The notes under the pieces were generated by a model. The model saw only the letters and a program-made list of their open reading frames with translations, searched no databases and had not been told where the DNA came from. A DNA stretch of 64,000 bases from Cryobacterium sp. PH31-L1 (lineage in GTDB: Bacteria; Actinomycetota; Actinomycetes; Actinomycetales; Microbacteriaceae), in assembly GCF_030063145.1 (NCBI RefSeq), contig NZ_JASISM010000004.1, forward strand, positions 310,001 to 374,000, written 5' to 3'. Below are positions 9,320 through 19,415 of the stretch, piece after piece; within the stretch, counting starts at the first letter, position 1, and each line of letters starts with the position of its first letter. A program made the position numbers and the translations under genes.

Positions 9320-9402
9320 CCCTGCGGTGAGGCCGAGAGGCCATCGCCGCAGCAGAGAGGGCTGCCCGCCGATTTCGTTACCGTCTGTCTTCTATCCGGG
9401 GC

Positions 9403-12309
9403 CTAGTCGCCGTGTGGCGGCTGGCTAGGCGTCGACGCGGAGGCGGCCGAACCGGTCGCGGTCAAAATGGCCTGGCCGGTCGAACCGCCGGCGGTCGTCA
9501 CACGACGGCTCCGCGCGCGTCCCTGGCCGGGCAGTTTCGGTTCGGGCAGCGAGTCGAGCACCGAGTCGAGGAGCTGGTCGGTGACCTGCTTACTGGGACG
9601 CCGGGTGGTGCGCGTCGACTTCTTCACCGGAATGTTGAGAATATCGACCGACTCCGACCCGTCGGGCACAGGTGTCTGCACGACCGGCGCTGAAACGGCC
9701 GGCGCTCCGGCCGCGAGAGTGCTGCGGCCGCCGCGGGTGCGGGGTGCGGCATCCACTGTCTTTGTCACAACCGCCGGCTCGCTGACCGGGGCAGCGGATG
9801 CCGCTGGCTCGGCCTGCACGGTGACGGCCGGCTCCGTGGTCGCCTGCTCCGTGTTGGCCAGTTCCGTGCTGGCCTGGCGGGCGCGGGCCTGTTCGGACCG
9901 AGACTGCTGAGTGCGCCCGTTCTGCCCGCGCGAACGCGACTGGCGACCGCGTGGACGCTCGGTAGTGGCCGGCTCAGTCTGCTCGACGGCTGCCGGTTCG
10001 GTCGCGGTCTGCTCGGTCTGGGCCCGTTCGATCGCAGCGTGTTCGGTGCTGGCGTGCTCGGTACTGGCCGAATCCGCTTTGGCCGAATCCGTGTTGGCCG
10101 GGTCCGTGTTGGCCGGGTCCGTGGCGACCGGCGCGGCGGTCGCCACGTCAGCATCCGCTGCTGGGGCGTCGGCCGGAATGATCGCAATTGAGCCGGTGCG
10201 GGTGATGGTTCGGGCGGCGATCAGTGCGAGGGCATGCTTGGCGTCCTCGGTGATGCCGTGGGTACCCTGGCCGCTCTTCGGCGCGTCAAAAGCAGTGTCG
10301 CGCTGACCCGAGCTGTGCCCGTTGTCCCGGTTGCCGCCGGAGCCGCCAGTGCTGGAGGCGTTGCTGCCGCCACTGTTATTAGTGGCGGAACTGCCGGCCT
10401 TGGCGCGCGGTCGGCGCTCCTGCGGCGGCTGCGCGGTCTGCCGGTGCTTGATCACCGGGTCGTGGTGCACGATGATACCGCGACCGGCGCACGCCTCACA
10501 GTTTTCGCTGAACGACTCCAGCAGGCCGAGGCCGAGCTTCTTGCGGGTCATCTGCACGAGTCCGAGCGAGGTGACCTCAGCCACCTGGTGCTTGGTGCGG
10601 TCTCGGCTGAGGCACTCGATCAGGCGACGCGACACGAGGTCGCGGTTCGATTCGAGCACCATATCGATGAAGTCGACCACGATGATGCCACCGATATCGC
10701 GCAGACGCAGCTGGCGCACGATCTCTTCGGCCGCTTCGAGGTTGTTCTTGGTGACGGTCTCCTCGAGATTGCCGCCGCTGCCGACGAACTTGCCGGTGTT
10801 GACGTCGACGACGGTCATGGCCTCGGTGCGGTCGATCACGAGGGATCCGCCGGACGGCAGCCAGACCTTGCGGTCGAGAGCCTTCTCGATCTGCTCCGAG
10901 ATGCGGAACTCGTCGAACGCGTCGACCTCGCCCTCGAAGGTTTCGACGCGCTCGAGCAGGTCGGGAGCGACCTGACTGAGATAGCTCTCAATCGTGGCGC
11001 GCACGTCGGGACCGGCCACGACCATTCGCTGGAAATCCTCGTTGAACACGTCGCGCACGATCTTGACCAGCAGATCGGGCTCGCTGTGCAGTTCGGCTGG
11101 GGCCTGAGCGGACTCGACCTGATCGGCGATGTGCGCCCACTGTTCGCGCAATCGGTTGACGTCGACGGTGAGCTGCTCGTCGGTGGCGCCCTCGGCGGCG
11201 GTGCGCACGATGACGCCCACGTTGTCGGGCAGAACCTCCTTGAGGATCTTCTTCAGGCGGGCCCGCTCGGTGTCTGGCAGCTTGCGGCTGATGCCGTTCA
11301 TCGAACCGTTGGGCACGTAGACGAGGTAACGGCCAGGCAGTGACACCTGGCTGGTGAGGCGGGCGCCCTTGTGACCGATCGGATCCTTGGTCACCTGCAC
11401 GAGTACCTTGTCGCCGGGCTTGAGGGCCAGCTCGATGCGGCGGGCCTGGTTGCTGCTGCCAGAGTTCTCGGCGGCGGCGTCCCAGTCGACCTCACCGGAG
11501 TAGAGCACGGCATTGCGGCCGCGTCCGATGTCGACGAACGCCGCTTCCATGCTCGGGAGCACGTTCTGCACCCGGCCGAGGTAGACGTTGCCGATGAGCG
11601 AGGCGTCCTGATTCTTGGCCACGTAGTGCTCGACCAGCACGCCGTCTTCGAGGACGCCGATCTGGATCTTGTTGTGCTTGGCGCGCACGACCATGAGACG
11701 GTCGACGGACTCGCGGCGGGCAAGAAACTCGGCCTCGGTAATGACCGGGCGGCGACGTCCGGCATCGCGACCGTCACGGCGACGCTGCTTCTTTGCCTCG
11801 AGCCGTGTGGATCCCTTGATGCGCTGGGGTTCCGTGATGAGTTCGGGTTCGCGCGGTGCACGCACCTTGACGACGGTGTTGGCCGGGTCATCCATGCCTG
11901 AGCGGTTCTCGTCGCCGGTGCGGCGACGAGCACGACGACGAACCGTCGTCGCCTCTTCTTCGTCGTCGTCATCGCTTTCATGCAACTGCTGTGACGAGCG
12001 GATGCCGGTGCGCGCCGGCATCGGCAGGATCTCCGGCGCCTGGAACAGCAGGGAGAACGACGGGCGCACGGGTACTGACGGCTTGTCATCGGCGGCGGGA
12101 TCGGGCGTGATGTCGGTCATCTGCTGCGCTCCGGTGACGTTGTTGTACTCCGCGATGGTGATCTTGGCGGGCTCTGGATCGGCGACGACCGGCGTTGCGG
12201 GTACCTCGGCCGCTGGGGCGGCGGTCGACCGGGCGACCGGCGCCTTCCGGGTTGATTTGCGAGTGCCAAACAGGCTCTTGCGTTTCTTGTTTTCGTTGTC
12301 TTCCACCAT
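9403..12309 (-). CDS. rne: Ribonuclease E/G family endoribonuclease
   Basis: Single-strand-specific endoribonuclease for mRNA decay and rRNA/tRNA processing. 968 residues: disordered basic N-terminal region (1-185, with an acidic ESDDDDEEEATT patch), S1-containing RNA-binding region (about 225-330), catalytic domain with the metal-binding aspartates in VVDVNTGKF and IIVVDFIDM, a Zn-link CEACAGRG, then a 350-residue low-complexity tail rich in Thr, Ala, Glu and Arg. ATG 12309 lies 10 bases after AAGGAG; an in-frame GTG at 12312 fits that site as well. The earlier in-frame ATG at 12381 is not supported by a ribosome site. Confidence 0.93.
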   Translation of the reverse strand: MVEDNENKKRKSLFGTRKSTRKAPVARSTAAPAAEVPATPVVADPEPAKITIAEYNNVTGAQQMTDITPDPAADDKPSVPVRPSFSLLFQAPEILPMPARTGIRSSQQLHESDDDDEEEATTVRRRARRRTGDENRSGMDDPANTVVKVRAPREPELITEPQRIKGSTRLEAKKQRRRDGRDAGRRRPVITEAEFLARRESVDRLMVVRAKHNKIQIGVLEDGVLVEHYVAKNQDASLIGNVYLGRVQNVLPSMEAAFVDIGRGRNAVLYSGEVDWDAAAENSGSSNQARRIELALKPGDKVLVQVTKDPIGHKGARLTSQVSLPGRYLVYVPNGSMNGISRKLPDTERARLKKILKEVLPDNVGVIVRTAAEGATDEQLTVDVNRLREQWAHIADQVESAQAPAELHSEPDLLVKIVRDVFNEDFQRMVVAGPDVRATIESYLSQVAPDLLERVETFEGEVDAFDEFRISEQIEKALDRKVWLPSGGSLVIDRTEAMTVVDVNTGKFVGSGGNLEETVTKNNLEAAEEIVRQLRLRDIGGIIVVDFIDMVLESNRDLVSRRLIECLSRDRTKHQVAEVTSLGLVQMTRKKLGLGLLESFSENCEACAGRGIIVHHDPVIKHRQTAQPPQERRPRAKAGSSATNNSGGSNASSTGGSGGNRDNGHSSGQRDTAFDAPKSGQGTHGITEDAKHALALIAARTITRTGSIAIIPADAPAADADVATAAPVATDPANTDPANTDSAKADSASTEHASTEHAAIERAQTEQTATEPAAVEQTEPATTERPRGRQSRSRGQNGRTQQSRSEQARARQASTELANTEQATTEPAVTVQAEPAASAAPVSEPAVVTKTVDAAPRTRGGRSTLAAGAPAVSAPVVQTPVPDGSESVDILNIPVKKSTRTTRRPSKQVTDQLLDSVLDSLPEPKLPGQGRARSRRVTTAGGSTGQAILTATGSAASASTPSQPPHGD
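10080..10120 (-). repeat. 15-base tandem repeat in the rne tail
   Basis: The unit GTGTTGGCCGGGTCC occurs twice head to tail at 10091-10120, preceded by degenerate copies. On the protein it encodes repeats of the DPANT type inside the disordered C-terminal tail of RNase E/G. Copy number could change by slippage without breaking the frame. Confidence 0.7.
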
Positions 12310-12523
12310 CACTGGTGCGCTCCTTGACCGCTGTGGATGACCGCGCCACCCACCGGTTACTCTCTCGTGCGAGGTTGTCACCTTCGTGAAAACCCCGCGA
12401 ATTTTTTACTGCGGCAACCGGCTTTGCCCCCCGGTGTTGGTCGAAACTGTGCTCGGGGACTGTGCTCTGGCTGCAAATACGTCGGATCGTGGGACCCTAA
12501 TTCTGGGCGACTGTTGCCCAGGC

Positions 12524-12576
12524 AAGCTCTGTACTCATTAAGCTCTGTACTCATAAAGACTTATTAAGCTCTGTGG
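12524..12576. repeat. 16-base direct repeats between rne and the VKOR gene
   Basis: AAGCTCTGTACTCATT at 12524-12539 is followed directly by AAGCTCTGTACTCATA at 12540-12555, with a truncated third copy (AAGCTCTGTGG) at 12566. They sit in the 355-base gap between the divergent rne and VKOR starts and could be operator sites or a small satellite. Confidence 0.65.
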
Positions 12577-12583
12577 CGTCTGC

Positions 12584-12627
12584 TTGAGCGCGGCTCAACG
12601 ACTACGAACGATTATCGCATGTAATCG
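12584..12627. repeat. Two inverted repeats upstream of the VKOR gene
   Basis: TTGAGC-N3-GCTCAA (12584-12598) and CGATTA-N7-TAATCG (12609-12627) lie just upstream of the putative -10 of the VKOR-family gene. They have the size and spacing of dimeric regulator sites; no regulator is identified. Confidence 0.45.
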
Positions 12628-12664
12628 CACAAAGCCACGCCGCGTGGGTGGCATAATCACAAGA

Positions 12665-13264
12665 GTGCCAACCACAGAGCGTTATCAGCGTCCAGCCGGC
12701 CTAGCTTTTTTCCTGATCATCGCTGGGTTCATCGCGTTTGCGGCGGCCTTCGCCCTCACGCTCGACAAGATCCACCTGCTCGAGGATCCCAACGCGCAAC
12801 TGAGTTGCAGCTTCAGCGTTCTCATCGGCTGCGCGACCAATCTCTCCTCGCCGCAGGGTGCCGTTCTCGGCTTTCCGAACCCGCTGATCGGACTCGCCGC
12901 CTGGAGTGTCGTCATCACGATCGGCATGGCCATTCTGGCCGGGGCCCGGTTCGCCCGCTGGTTCTGGGTGGGACTCAACATCGGCATGGTCGCCGCGATC
13001 ACATTCGTGATCTGGCTGATCGGCCAGAGCATTTTTGTGCTCGACGTGCTGTGCCCGTGGTGCATGGTGACCTGGGCGGTGACGATTCCGGCTTTCCTGG
13101 CAGTGACCCTGTACAACTTCAAGGTCGGCAACCTGCCGGGTGGGGCATCCGTTCGCCGGTTCGCCGGGGCCGCGTATTCCTGGATCTTCGTCATCACGAT
13201 CGTCTGCTACATCGTGTTCTTCATCGTGGCGCAGGTCAACATGGACGTGCTCAACCGCCTCTAG
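12665..13264 (+). CDS. Vitamin K epoxide reductase (VKOR) family protein
   Basis: Membrane thiol oxidoreductase; bacterial VKORs reoxidise DsbA-type proteins using quinone. The 199-residue protein has four to five membrane segments, the outside Cys pair region (LSCSFSVLIGC) and the active-site CPWC in VLCPWCMVTWAV. I choose GTG 12665 because it lies 7 bases after a CATAAT box and gives the usual short N-terminus; the frame is open back to a TTG at 12584. Divergent from rne; ends before a strong bidirectional terminator. Confidence 0.9.
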   Translation: MPTTERYQRPAGLAFFLIIAGFIAFAAAFALTLDKIHLLEDPNAQLSCSFSVLIGCATNLSSPQGAVLGFPNPLIGLAAWSVVITIGMAILAGARFARWFWVGLNIGMVAAITFVIWLIGQSIFVLDVLCPWCMVTWAVTIPAFLAVTLYNFKVGNLPGGASVRRFAGAAYSWIFVITIVCYIVFFIVAQVNMDVLNRL

Positions 13265-13276
13265 TCGCACAATCAG

Positions 13277-13310
13277 AACGGCCCCGCCTCGAAATCGAGA
13301 CGGGGCCGTT
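13277..13310. terminator. Bidirectional terminator between VKOR gene and ndk
   Basis: AACGGCCCCG / CGGGGCCGTT perfect 10-base arms, extended inside by CTCG / CGAG, between two convergent genes. It ends in TT on plus and starts with AA, so it can serve both strands. Confidence 0.8.
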
Positions 13311-13323
13311 CGTGGCATTCTGG

Positions 13324-13746
13324 TCAGTCGAACCAGAGAGCGAGTTCCCGGGCGGCCGATTCGGGCGAATCGGAGCCGTGCACGAGGTTCTGCTGAACCT
13401 TCGAACCCCAGTCACGACCGAGGTCACCGCGGATGGTGCCGGGAGCTGCGGTTGTCGGGTCGGTGGTACCGGCCAGGGCGCGGAAGCCCTCGATAACGCG
13501 GTTGCCGGCGATGCGGAAGGCGACGATGGGGCCGCTTTCCATGAATTCGACGAGCGGTTCGTAGAAGGGCTTACCCTCGTGCTCTGCGTAGTGCGCGGCA
13601 AGGAGCGAGCGGTCGGGTTCCACCAGCTTCATGTCGACCAGGGAGTATCCCTTGGCCTCGATGCGGCGCAGAATTTCGCCGGTCAGGTTGCGGGCAACGC
13701 CGTCGGGCTTGACCAGGACGAGGGTTTCTTCGATCGGGGTGTTCAT
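13324..13746 (-). CDS. ndk: Nucleoside diphosphate kinase
   Basis: Transfers the gamma-phosphate of ATP to nucleoside diphosphates. The 140-residue length and the motifs LVLVKPDGVARNL and the active-site NLVHGSDSPESA (phospho-histidine) are standard. ATG 13746 is preceded by AAGGAG at good spacing and overlaps the stop of the DUF4233 gene in an ATGA junction. Last gene of the ileS-folC-DUF4233-ndk unit. Confidence 0.97.
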   Translation of the reverse strand: MNTPIEETLVLVKPDGVARNLTGEILRRIEAKGYSLVDMKLVEPDRSLLAAHYAEHEGKPFYEPLVEFMESGPIVAFRIAGNRVIEGFRALAGTTDPTTAAPGTIRGDLGRDWGSKVQQNLVHGSDSPESAARELALWFD

Positions 13747-14186
13747 GCAATCTCCTTGGGTTGATCTGGATTCGTGTGATCTATTCGAGAGCCGGTGATC
13801 ATGCAGTAGGTCCACATGGCTGCAAAGAGCGCGCCGACAAAAAACATGGCCGGGGTCACGAAACCGGTGGCGATGATGGTCGCCTGCAGCGCCCAGCCGA
13901 TCGGGTAGGACCAGCTGTAGCGGAGCAGTCCGATCAGGCCGACCAAGGCCGCAACGAGCAATACGCCGCCGATGATGACGGCCAGCGGCGAGACCGGTGT
14001 CGGCTCCGTCGCCACCGACACGAGCCCCAGGGTGACCACGGCTCCGAGAAAGACGACGATCGTCTCGAAGCCGAGCAAAATCGTGGCGAGCGACCGTTTC
14101 ACCGAGCGCGGCCCCGACGACCGGCGAGACCGACCTGCGCCAGACTCGTCACCGCCGTCGGTAGCGAGGCTCACTTCTCCATCCAC
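13743..14186 (-). CDS. DUF4233 domain-containing membrane protein
   Basis: 147-residue protein with a polar N-terminus (1-32) and four predicted membrane segments (for example VVFLGAVVTLGLVSVA and GGVLLVAALVGLIGLL). The family is actinobacterial and is typically encoded between folC and ndk, exactly as here; its function is unknown. It overlaps folC by 16 bases and ndk by 4, so translation is coupled. Confidence 0.88.
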   Translation of the reverse strand: MDGEVSLATDGGDESGAGRSRRSSGPRSVKRSLATILLGFETIVVFLGAVVTLGLVSVATEPTPVSPLAVIIGGVLLVAALVGLIGLLRYSWSYPIGWALQATIIATGFVTPAMFFVGALFAAMWTYCMITGSRIDHTNPDQPKEIA

Positions 14187-15619
14187 TCACCGGCGGCGGC
14201 GATCGTGATCGCTTCGCCGACGAGCACGATCGATCCGGTGACCAGCACGGCACGTTTGGGTGCCTCGGCGGCCCACTCACGGGCGCTGTCCAGCGCTGCG
14301 GCCAGATCATCGAAGCGGAAGGTGACCTCATCGCTGGTCCACTCGGCGATGTTGTCGGCCAGGTCGTCCATTCGTACCGCACGCTCCGAGTGCGGCTCGG
14401 TCACGTAGAAGCGGTCGACCTGCGGCGCGAGGGCCGCGACGATGCCCTCGGCGTCCTTGTCGGCGAGGATGCCGACGACCACCACGATCTCGTCGAAGTC
14501 GAAGTAGGCCTCGAGGGCGGCGGCGAGTGCCGTGGCCCCGTGCGGGTTGTGCGCGGCATCCACGAGCACCGTCGGTTCGATACCGACGAGCTGCAGGCGG
14601 CCGGGCGAGGTCGCCGTGGCGAGCCCCTCGGCGAGCAGGTCAGCGGCCAGGGCCTGGCTGCCGGCGCCGAGGAACGATTCGACGGCAGCTATGGCCACCG
14701 CGGCGTTCTGCGCCTGATGGGTGCCGTAGAGGGGCAGGAACAATTCGGTGTAGGTGCCGGCCAGACCGCGCACCGAGATAACCTGGCCGCCAACGGCGAC
14801 GGTGCTGGAGAGCAGTTCGAAACCGTCGTTCTCGTGGGCCAGGGTCGATTCATTGAGTTCTGCCGCACGATCCAGCTCGGCCCGCACGTCGGCGCTTTGC
14901 GCCGCGGAAACAACGGATGCCGTCGGCTTGATGATGCCGCTCTTGGTGCGGGCGATCTCGGCGACGGTGTTACCGAGGCGAAGCGTGTGGTCGAGCGCGA
15001 TCGGGGTGAACACTGCGACCTGGCCGTCGGCGACGTTGGTGGAATCCCACTCACCGCCCATGCCGACCTCGATCACGGCCACATCGACCGGCGCGTCGGC
15101 GAAGCAGGCGAAGGCCAGCACGGTGAGCGCTTCAAAGAAGGTCAGCGGGACGTCCCCGGCAGCTTCGAGTTCTGTGTCAACGAGTTGCAGGTAGGGCTTG
15201 ATGTCGGCCCAGTTCGCGGCGAGGATCTGGTCGCTGATCGGTTCGCCGTCAATGACGATGCGCTCGTTCAGTCGCACCAGGTGCGGGCTGGTGAGCAGGC
15301 CGGTGCGCAGGCCGTAGGCTCGCACGATGCTTTCCACCAGGCGGCTCGTGCTGGTTTTGCCGTTGGTGCCGGCCACATGAATGATCGGGTACGAGCTCTG
15401 CGGGTCGCCGAGAAAGTCGAGGGCACGGCGGGTGGGCGCCAGGCGCGGTTGCGGCTGGGCCTCCCCCACCCGCTGCAGCAGTTCGGCAAAGACGGCGTCG
15501 CCGGCCTCGCGGAAGGCATCCAGCGGGGCCGGCTGGTTCATCGGCTCCTCGTCGTCGCCCCGACCGGTGATGTTCTTCCAGTCAGCAGTGTCGTCAGTGG
15601 GATTGTCGTTGTCAGACAA
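14171..15619 (-). CDS. folC: Bifunctional folylpolyglutamate synthase / dihydrofolate synthase
   Basis: Adds glutamate to dihydropteroate or folates in an ATP-dependent reaction. The 482-residue protein has the Mur-ligase-type P-loop [13 protein letters not shown] near residue 82, the [13 protein letters not shown] segment, and [17 protein letters not shown] in the C-terminal domain. The TTG start at 15619 overlaps the ileS stop; an in-frame ATG at 15541 is an alternative that would drop an acidic 26-residue leader. Confidence 0.94.
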   Translation of the reverse strand: MSDNDNPTDDTADWKNITGRGDDEEPMNQPAPLDAFREAGDAVFAELLQRVGEAQPQPRLAPTRRALDFLGDPQSSYPIIHVAGTNGKTSTSRLVESIVRAYGLRTGLLTSPHLVRLNERIVIDGEPISDQILAANWADIKPYLQLVDTELEAAGDVPLTFFEALTVLAFACFADAPVDVAVIEVGMGGEWDSTNVADGQVAVFTPIALDHTLRLGNTVAEIARTKSGIIKPTASVVSAAQSADVRAELDRAAELNESTLAHENDGFELLSSTVAVGGQVISVRGLAGTYTELFLPLYGTHQAQNAAVAIAAVESFLGAGSQALAADLLAEGLATATSPGRLQLVGIEPTVLVDAAHNPHGATALAAALEAYFDFDEIVVVVGILADKDAEGIVAALAPQVDRFYVTEPHSERAVRMDDLADNIAEWTSDEVTFRFDDLAAALDSAREWAAEAPKRAVLVTGSIVLVGEAITIAAAGEWMEK

Positions 15620-18600
15620 GGATTGCTCCGTTCACGCGTGCGACGGCCACGATGACGGCGCCCAGATTGACATAGTGGTCGGCTTCAAAACGGACGTAGT
15701 GCTCGACGGGCGTTCCGACCCGGGCTTCCAGCCACTCCGACGGCAGTTCGGCCGAGAATTCGCCGGTTGACGGGCGGTGGGTGGTGAAACTCGTGGCGAG
15801 GGTTTCCGCTGCGACGTCGACGCCGAGGGCGAGGTCGAAGGAGTCGGCATCCGCTTCGCTCTGAAAGATCAGATCGAGACGGATGCGGTCACTCACCTGA
15901 AAACCGGCCGACTTGCGGGTGTCCTGCACACCCCGAATGAGGTCGCGGGCGAACCCCTCGGCCTCGAGTTCGGGCGTGGTGGTCGTGGCGAGCAGCGTGA
16001 ATCCGCCGCCTGGGAGCAGCGCGAGCGCGGCTCCACCGTCGGCGGCGTCACTGTTCGCCTCGAGGGTCAGCTCGTACTCGCTCGGTTCCAGGGCGATGCC
16101 GCCGGCCGTGACGACGCCGTCGGTTTCGCTCCAGTCGCCGGCTCGGGCGGCCTTAATGACCTGCTGCACCTGCTTGCCGAGGCGCGGACCGGCAGCCCGT
16201 GCGTTGACGACGAGCTTGCTCGTGACGCCGTAGGCGGCGGCACTGTCATCTTCGAGCTCGATCAGGGTGACCGTCTTCACGTTGAGTTCGTCGCGAAGAA
16301 TGGCGACGAAGTCCGCGAGGGCGGCGGTATTGCCGGTGACGACGGTGAGGTTGGTCAGCGGCAGGCGCACCCGCAGTCCGGCCTGCTTGCGCAGCGAGAG
16401 CACCGTGCTGCTGATCAGGCGCACCTGGTCCATCGCGGTGACCAACGCCTCGTCGGCGGGGAACAGGGCGGCGTCCGGCCAGTCTTCGAGGTGCACGCTG
16501 CGGCCTCCGGTGAGGCCCTGCCAGATGCGTTCGGTGACGAGCGGCAGTAGCGGTGCAGTGACCCGGCAAACCGTTTCGAGCACGGTGTACAGGGTGTCGA
16601 AGGCTTCGTGGGCGGTGGCCCCCTCAGCGGCTCCGCCCCAGAACCGGTCGCGCGACCGGCGCACATACCAGTTGGTGAGCACGTCGGCGAAGTCGCGCAG
16701 GCGCGCCGCGGCGACCGTGCTGTCGAGGGCTTCGAGGTCGGCCGTGACACCCACGATCAGGTCCCGGGTCTTGGCCAGAAGGTAGCGGTCGAGCACGTCG
16801 GTCGAATCGGTGCGCCAGGTGGCCCCGTACCCCGCGCCATCGTGGTTCGCGCCGGACGCGTTGGCGTACAGGGTGAAGAAGTAGTACGTGCTCCAGAGCG
16901 GCAGCATAACCTGACGAGCACCCTCTCGAATGCCCTCCTCGGTCACGACCAGGTTGCCGCCGCGCAGTACCGGCGAGCTCATCAGGAACCAACGCATGGC
17001 GTCGGCGCCGTCGCGGTCGAAGACCTCATTGACGTCGGGATAGTTGCGCAGCGACTTCGACATCTTCTGGCCGTCGTTGCCGAGCACGATACCGTGGCTG
17101 ACCACATTCTTGAAGGCCGGACGGTCGAACAGGGCGGTGGACAGGACGTGCAGCAGGTAGAACCAGCCGCGGGTCTGCCCGATGTACTCCACGATGAAAT
17201 CGGCCGGGTTGTGCGCTTCGAACCATTCCCGGTTCTCGAACGGGTAGTGCACCTGAGCGAACGGCATCGAGCCGGAGTCGAACCAGACGTCGAGGACGTC
17301 GGTGATGCGTCGCATCGTCGACTGGCCGGTGGGGTCGTCCGGGTTCGGACGGGTCAGTTCGTCGATGTACGGGCGGTGCAGGTCGGTGGGGCGCACCCCG
17401 AAATCGGCGGCCAACTCGTCGAGGGAACCGTAGACATCCGTTCGGGGGTAATCAAGGTTGTCGCTCTTCCAGACCGGGATCGGCGAGCCCCAGTAGCGGT
17501 TGCGGCTGATCGACCAGTCGCGGGCATTGCCGATCCACTTGCCGAATTGGCCGTCCTTCACGTTCTCGGGAACCCAGTTCACCTGTTGGTTGATCTCGAC
17601 CATGCGCGGGCGAAAGTCGGTGACGCGCACGAACCAGCTCGAGACGGCCTTATAGATGAGCGGGTTGCGGCAGCGCCAGCAGTGCGGGTAGGAGTGCTCG
17701 TAGCTGGCCTGGCGCAGCAGACGGCCGCTGGCTTTGAGCAGCGCGGTGAGCGGCTTGTTGGCGTCGCTCCAGAGTTGGCCGGCCACATCGGGAACGTCGC
17801 TGAGAAATTTTCCGCCATCGTCGAGCGAGAGGATGACCGGGATGCCGGCGGCCTCACCGATCTTCTGGTCCTCCTCGCCGTAGGCGGGCGCCTGGTGCAC
17901 GATGCCGGTACCGTCGCTCGTGGTGACATAGTCGGCCACGAGGATACGCCAGGCGTTCTGCGTGCCCCAGACCGACTCGTCCGCGTAGTAATCGAACAAG
18001 CGGTCGTAGCTGACCCCCTCGAGTTCCGTTCCGGTCACGGTACGCGAAACGGATGCGACGGCTTCGGCAGCCGACTCATAGCCCAGGTCCTTGGCATAGT
18101 TACCGACCAGATCGATGGCAATGAGATATTCGGCGCCGAGCACAGTCGCTGCGGTATCGGTGCCTTCGCGCAGCACCTCAGCGTCGGGCGTGCCGTTCGG
18201 GCCGGCCGGCACGACGGCGTAGACAATCTCGGGGCCCACCGCGAGCGCGAAGTTCGTCGGCAGGGTCCACGGGGTCGTGGTCCAGGCCAGGGCGCGCACG
18301 GCGGTGAGGCCGAGCGCCTCGGCCTTGGCACCGATCAGCGGGAAGGTCACGGTGACGGTCTGGTCCTGGCGCATCTTGTAGACGTCGTCGTCCATGCGTA
18401 GTTCGTGGTTGGACAGCGGGGTCTGGTCGCGCCAGCAGTACGGCAGCACCCGGTACCCCTCATAGGCGAGGCCTTTGGTATGCAGCTGTTTGAACGCCCA
18501 GATCACCGATTCCATGAAGGTGATGTCGAGGGTCTTGTAGTCGTTGTCGAAGTCAACCCAGCGGGCCTGGCGGGTGACATACTCTTCCCAGTCTTTGGTG

Positions 18601-19019
18601 TACTCCAGCACCGACTCGCGGGCGACCGCGTTGAACGCGGCGAGGCCCATTTCTTCGATCTGGCTCTTGTCCGTGATACCGAGTTTGCGCTCCGCCTCCA
18701 GCTCAGCGGGAAGACCGTGGGTGTCCCAGCCGAACCGGCGGTGCACCTGCTTGCCGCGCATGGTCTGAAAACGGGGGAACAGGTCCTTGGCGTAGCCGGT
18801 GAGCAGGTGGCCGTAGTGCGGCAGACCGTTGGCGAACGGCGGTCCGTCATAGAAGGTCCATTCCTCGGCGCCGGCGCGCTGGTCGATCGAGGCTCGAAAG
18901 GTGTCGTCGTTCTTCCAGAATTCCAGCACCTCGGTCTCGAGGGCCGGAAAATTCGGCGACGGAACGATGGCTTCGCCTGGCGTGGCACCGTTGTGGGTAT
19001 TGCGGCTCTTGGGGTACAA
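15612..19019 (-). CDS. ileS: Isoleucyl-tRNA synthetase
   Basis: Charges tRNA-Ile. At 1135 residues, with the HYGH form of the HIGH motif ([14 protein letters not shown]), the [11 protein letters not shown] segment and KMSKS in [13 protein letters not shown], it belongs to the long eukaryote-like type found in actinobacteria; that type is known to be less sensitive to mupirocin. The start is taken as TTG 19019, six to eight bases after AGGAG; ATT 19022 is next to it. The in-frame extension to 19112 crosses the T-box and is not protein. Editing (CP1) domain is present by length. Confidence 0.96.
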   Translation of the reverse strand: MYPKSRNTHNGATPGEAIVPSPNFPALETEVLEFWKNDDTFRASIDQRAGAEEWTFYDGPPFANGLPHYGHLLTGYAKDLFPRFQTMRGKQVHRRFGWDTHGLPAELEAERKLGITDKSQIEEMGLAAFNAVARESVLEYTKDWEEYVTRQARWVDFDNDYKTLDITFMESVIWAFKQLHTKGLAYEGYRVLPYCWRDQTPLSNHELRMDDDVYKMRQDQTVTVTFPLIGAKAEALGLTAVRALAWTTTPWTLPTNFALAVGPEIVYAVVPAGPNGTPDAEVLREGTDTAATVLGAEYLIAIDLVGNYAKDLGYESAAEAVASVSRTVTGTELEGVSYDRLFDYYADESVWGTQNAWRILVADYVTTSDGTGIVHQAPAYGEEDQKIGEAAGIPVILSLDDGGKFLSDVPDVAGQLWSDANKPLTALLKASGRLLRQASYEHSYPHCWRCRNPLIYKAVSSWFVRVTDFRPRMVEINQQVNWVPENVKDGQFGKWIGNARDWSISRNRYWGSPIPVWKSDNLDYPRTDVYGSLDELAADFGVRPTDLHRPYIDELTRPNPDDPTGQSTMRRITDVLDVWFDSGSMPFAQVHYPFENREWFEAHNPADFIVEYIGQTRGWFYLLHVLSTALFDRPAFKNVVSHGIVLGNDGQKMSKSLRNYPDVNEVFDRDGADAMRWFLMSSPVLRGGNLVVTEEGIREGARQVMLPLWSTYYFFTLYANASGANHDGAGYGATWRTDSTDVLDRYLLAKTRDLIVGVTADLEALDSTVAAARLRDFADVLTNWYVRRSRDRFWGGAAEGATAHEAFDTLYTVLETVCRVTAPLLPLVTERIWQGLTGGRSVHLEDWPDAALFPADEALVTAMDQVRLISSTVLSLRKQAGLRVRLPLTNLTVVTGNTAALADFVAILRDELNVKTVTLIELEDDSAAAYGVTSKLVVNARAAGPRLGKQVQQVIKAARAGDWSETDGVVTAGGIALEPSEYELTLEANSDAADGGAALALLPGGGFTLLATTTTPELEAEGFARDLIRGVQDTRKSAGFQVSDRIRLDLIFQSEADADSFDLALGVDVAAETLATSFTTHRPSTGEFSAELPSEWLEARVGTPVEHYVRFEADHYVNLGAVIVAVARVNGAILV

Positions 19020-19025
19020 AATGCT

Positions 19026-19260
19026 TCTCCTACCGGGACGGGTCACGAGGGCCCTGCTCCACGAGGACGAACGATTCTGGAGAAATCGCCGCGGTACCAC
19101 CTCGCTTGCCAACCGAAACTGCCGGATGACCGCTTGTTCACAGGCTGTAACGGGCCCGACTCGTTCGGTTCTACTGAGCTGGCCGCCCGAGGGCTACCAG
19201 CTGTTCTTCCGAAGACTTCCCGGTGATGGCCGGGTCACTGTCATTCGCTTTAATCGTACC
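19026..19260 (-). promoter_or_regulatory. T-box leader of ileS (ultrashort stem I, translational type)
   Basis: The minus strand carries the T-box bulge TGGTACCGCG (19099-19090), preceded by a small hairpin CCCGG-CCATCA-CCGGG whose loop shows ATC (19227-19225), an isoleucine codon. That is the ultrashort stem I with specifier in the terminal loop described for actinobacterial ileS T-boxes. The ribosome site GGAGAA before the start is complementary to TTCTCC just after the T-box, so uncharged tRNA-Ile probably opens the ribosome site. No intrinsic terminator is seen, in line with translational control. Confidence 0.88.
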
Positions 19261-19415
19261 GGATGAATGCTCGAGACTGATATGTCGCCAGAAGAACGGA
19301 TGCGCGTAATGGCTGTCCCCCGTTGGCCCGACGTAGCCTAACGTTGAGGGGTGCCCCGCAAGGCATACCTGTGAACGCAAACTCGGCGCGCACCCGCCGG
19401 GAAAAGAGATTATTC

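Noticed and set aside
16608-18401. 597-codon plus-strand frame inside ileS
   Set aside because: Antisense to the ileS catalytic region; composition is typical of a GC-rich shadow frame.
19020-19112. N-terminal extension of ileS to ATG 19112
   Set aside because: The extension reads through the T-box element and the ribosome-binding site, so it is RNA regulatory sequence.
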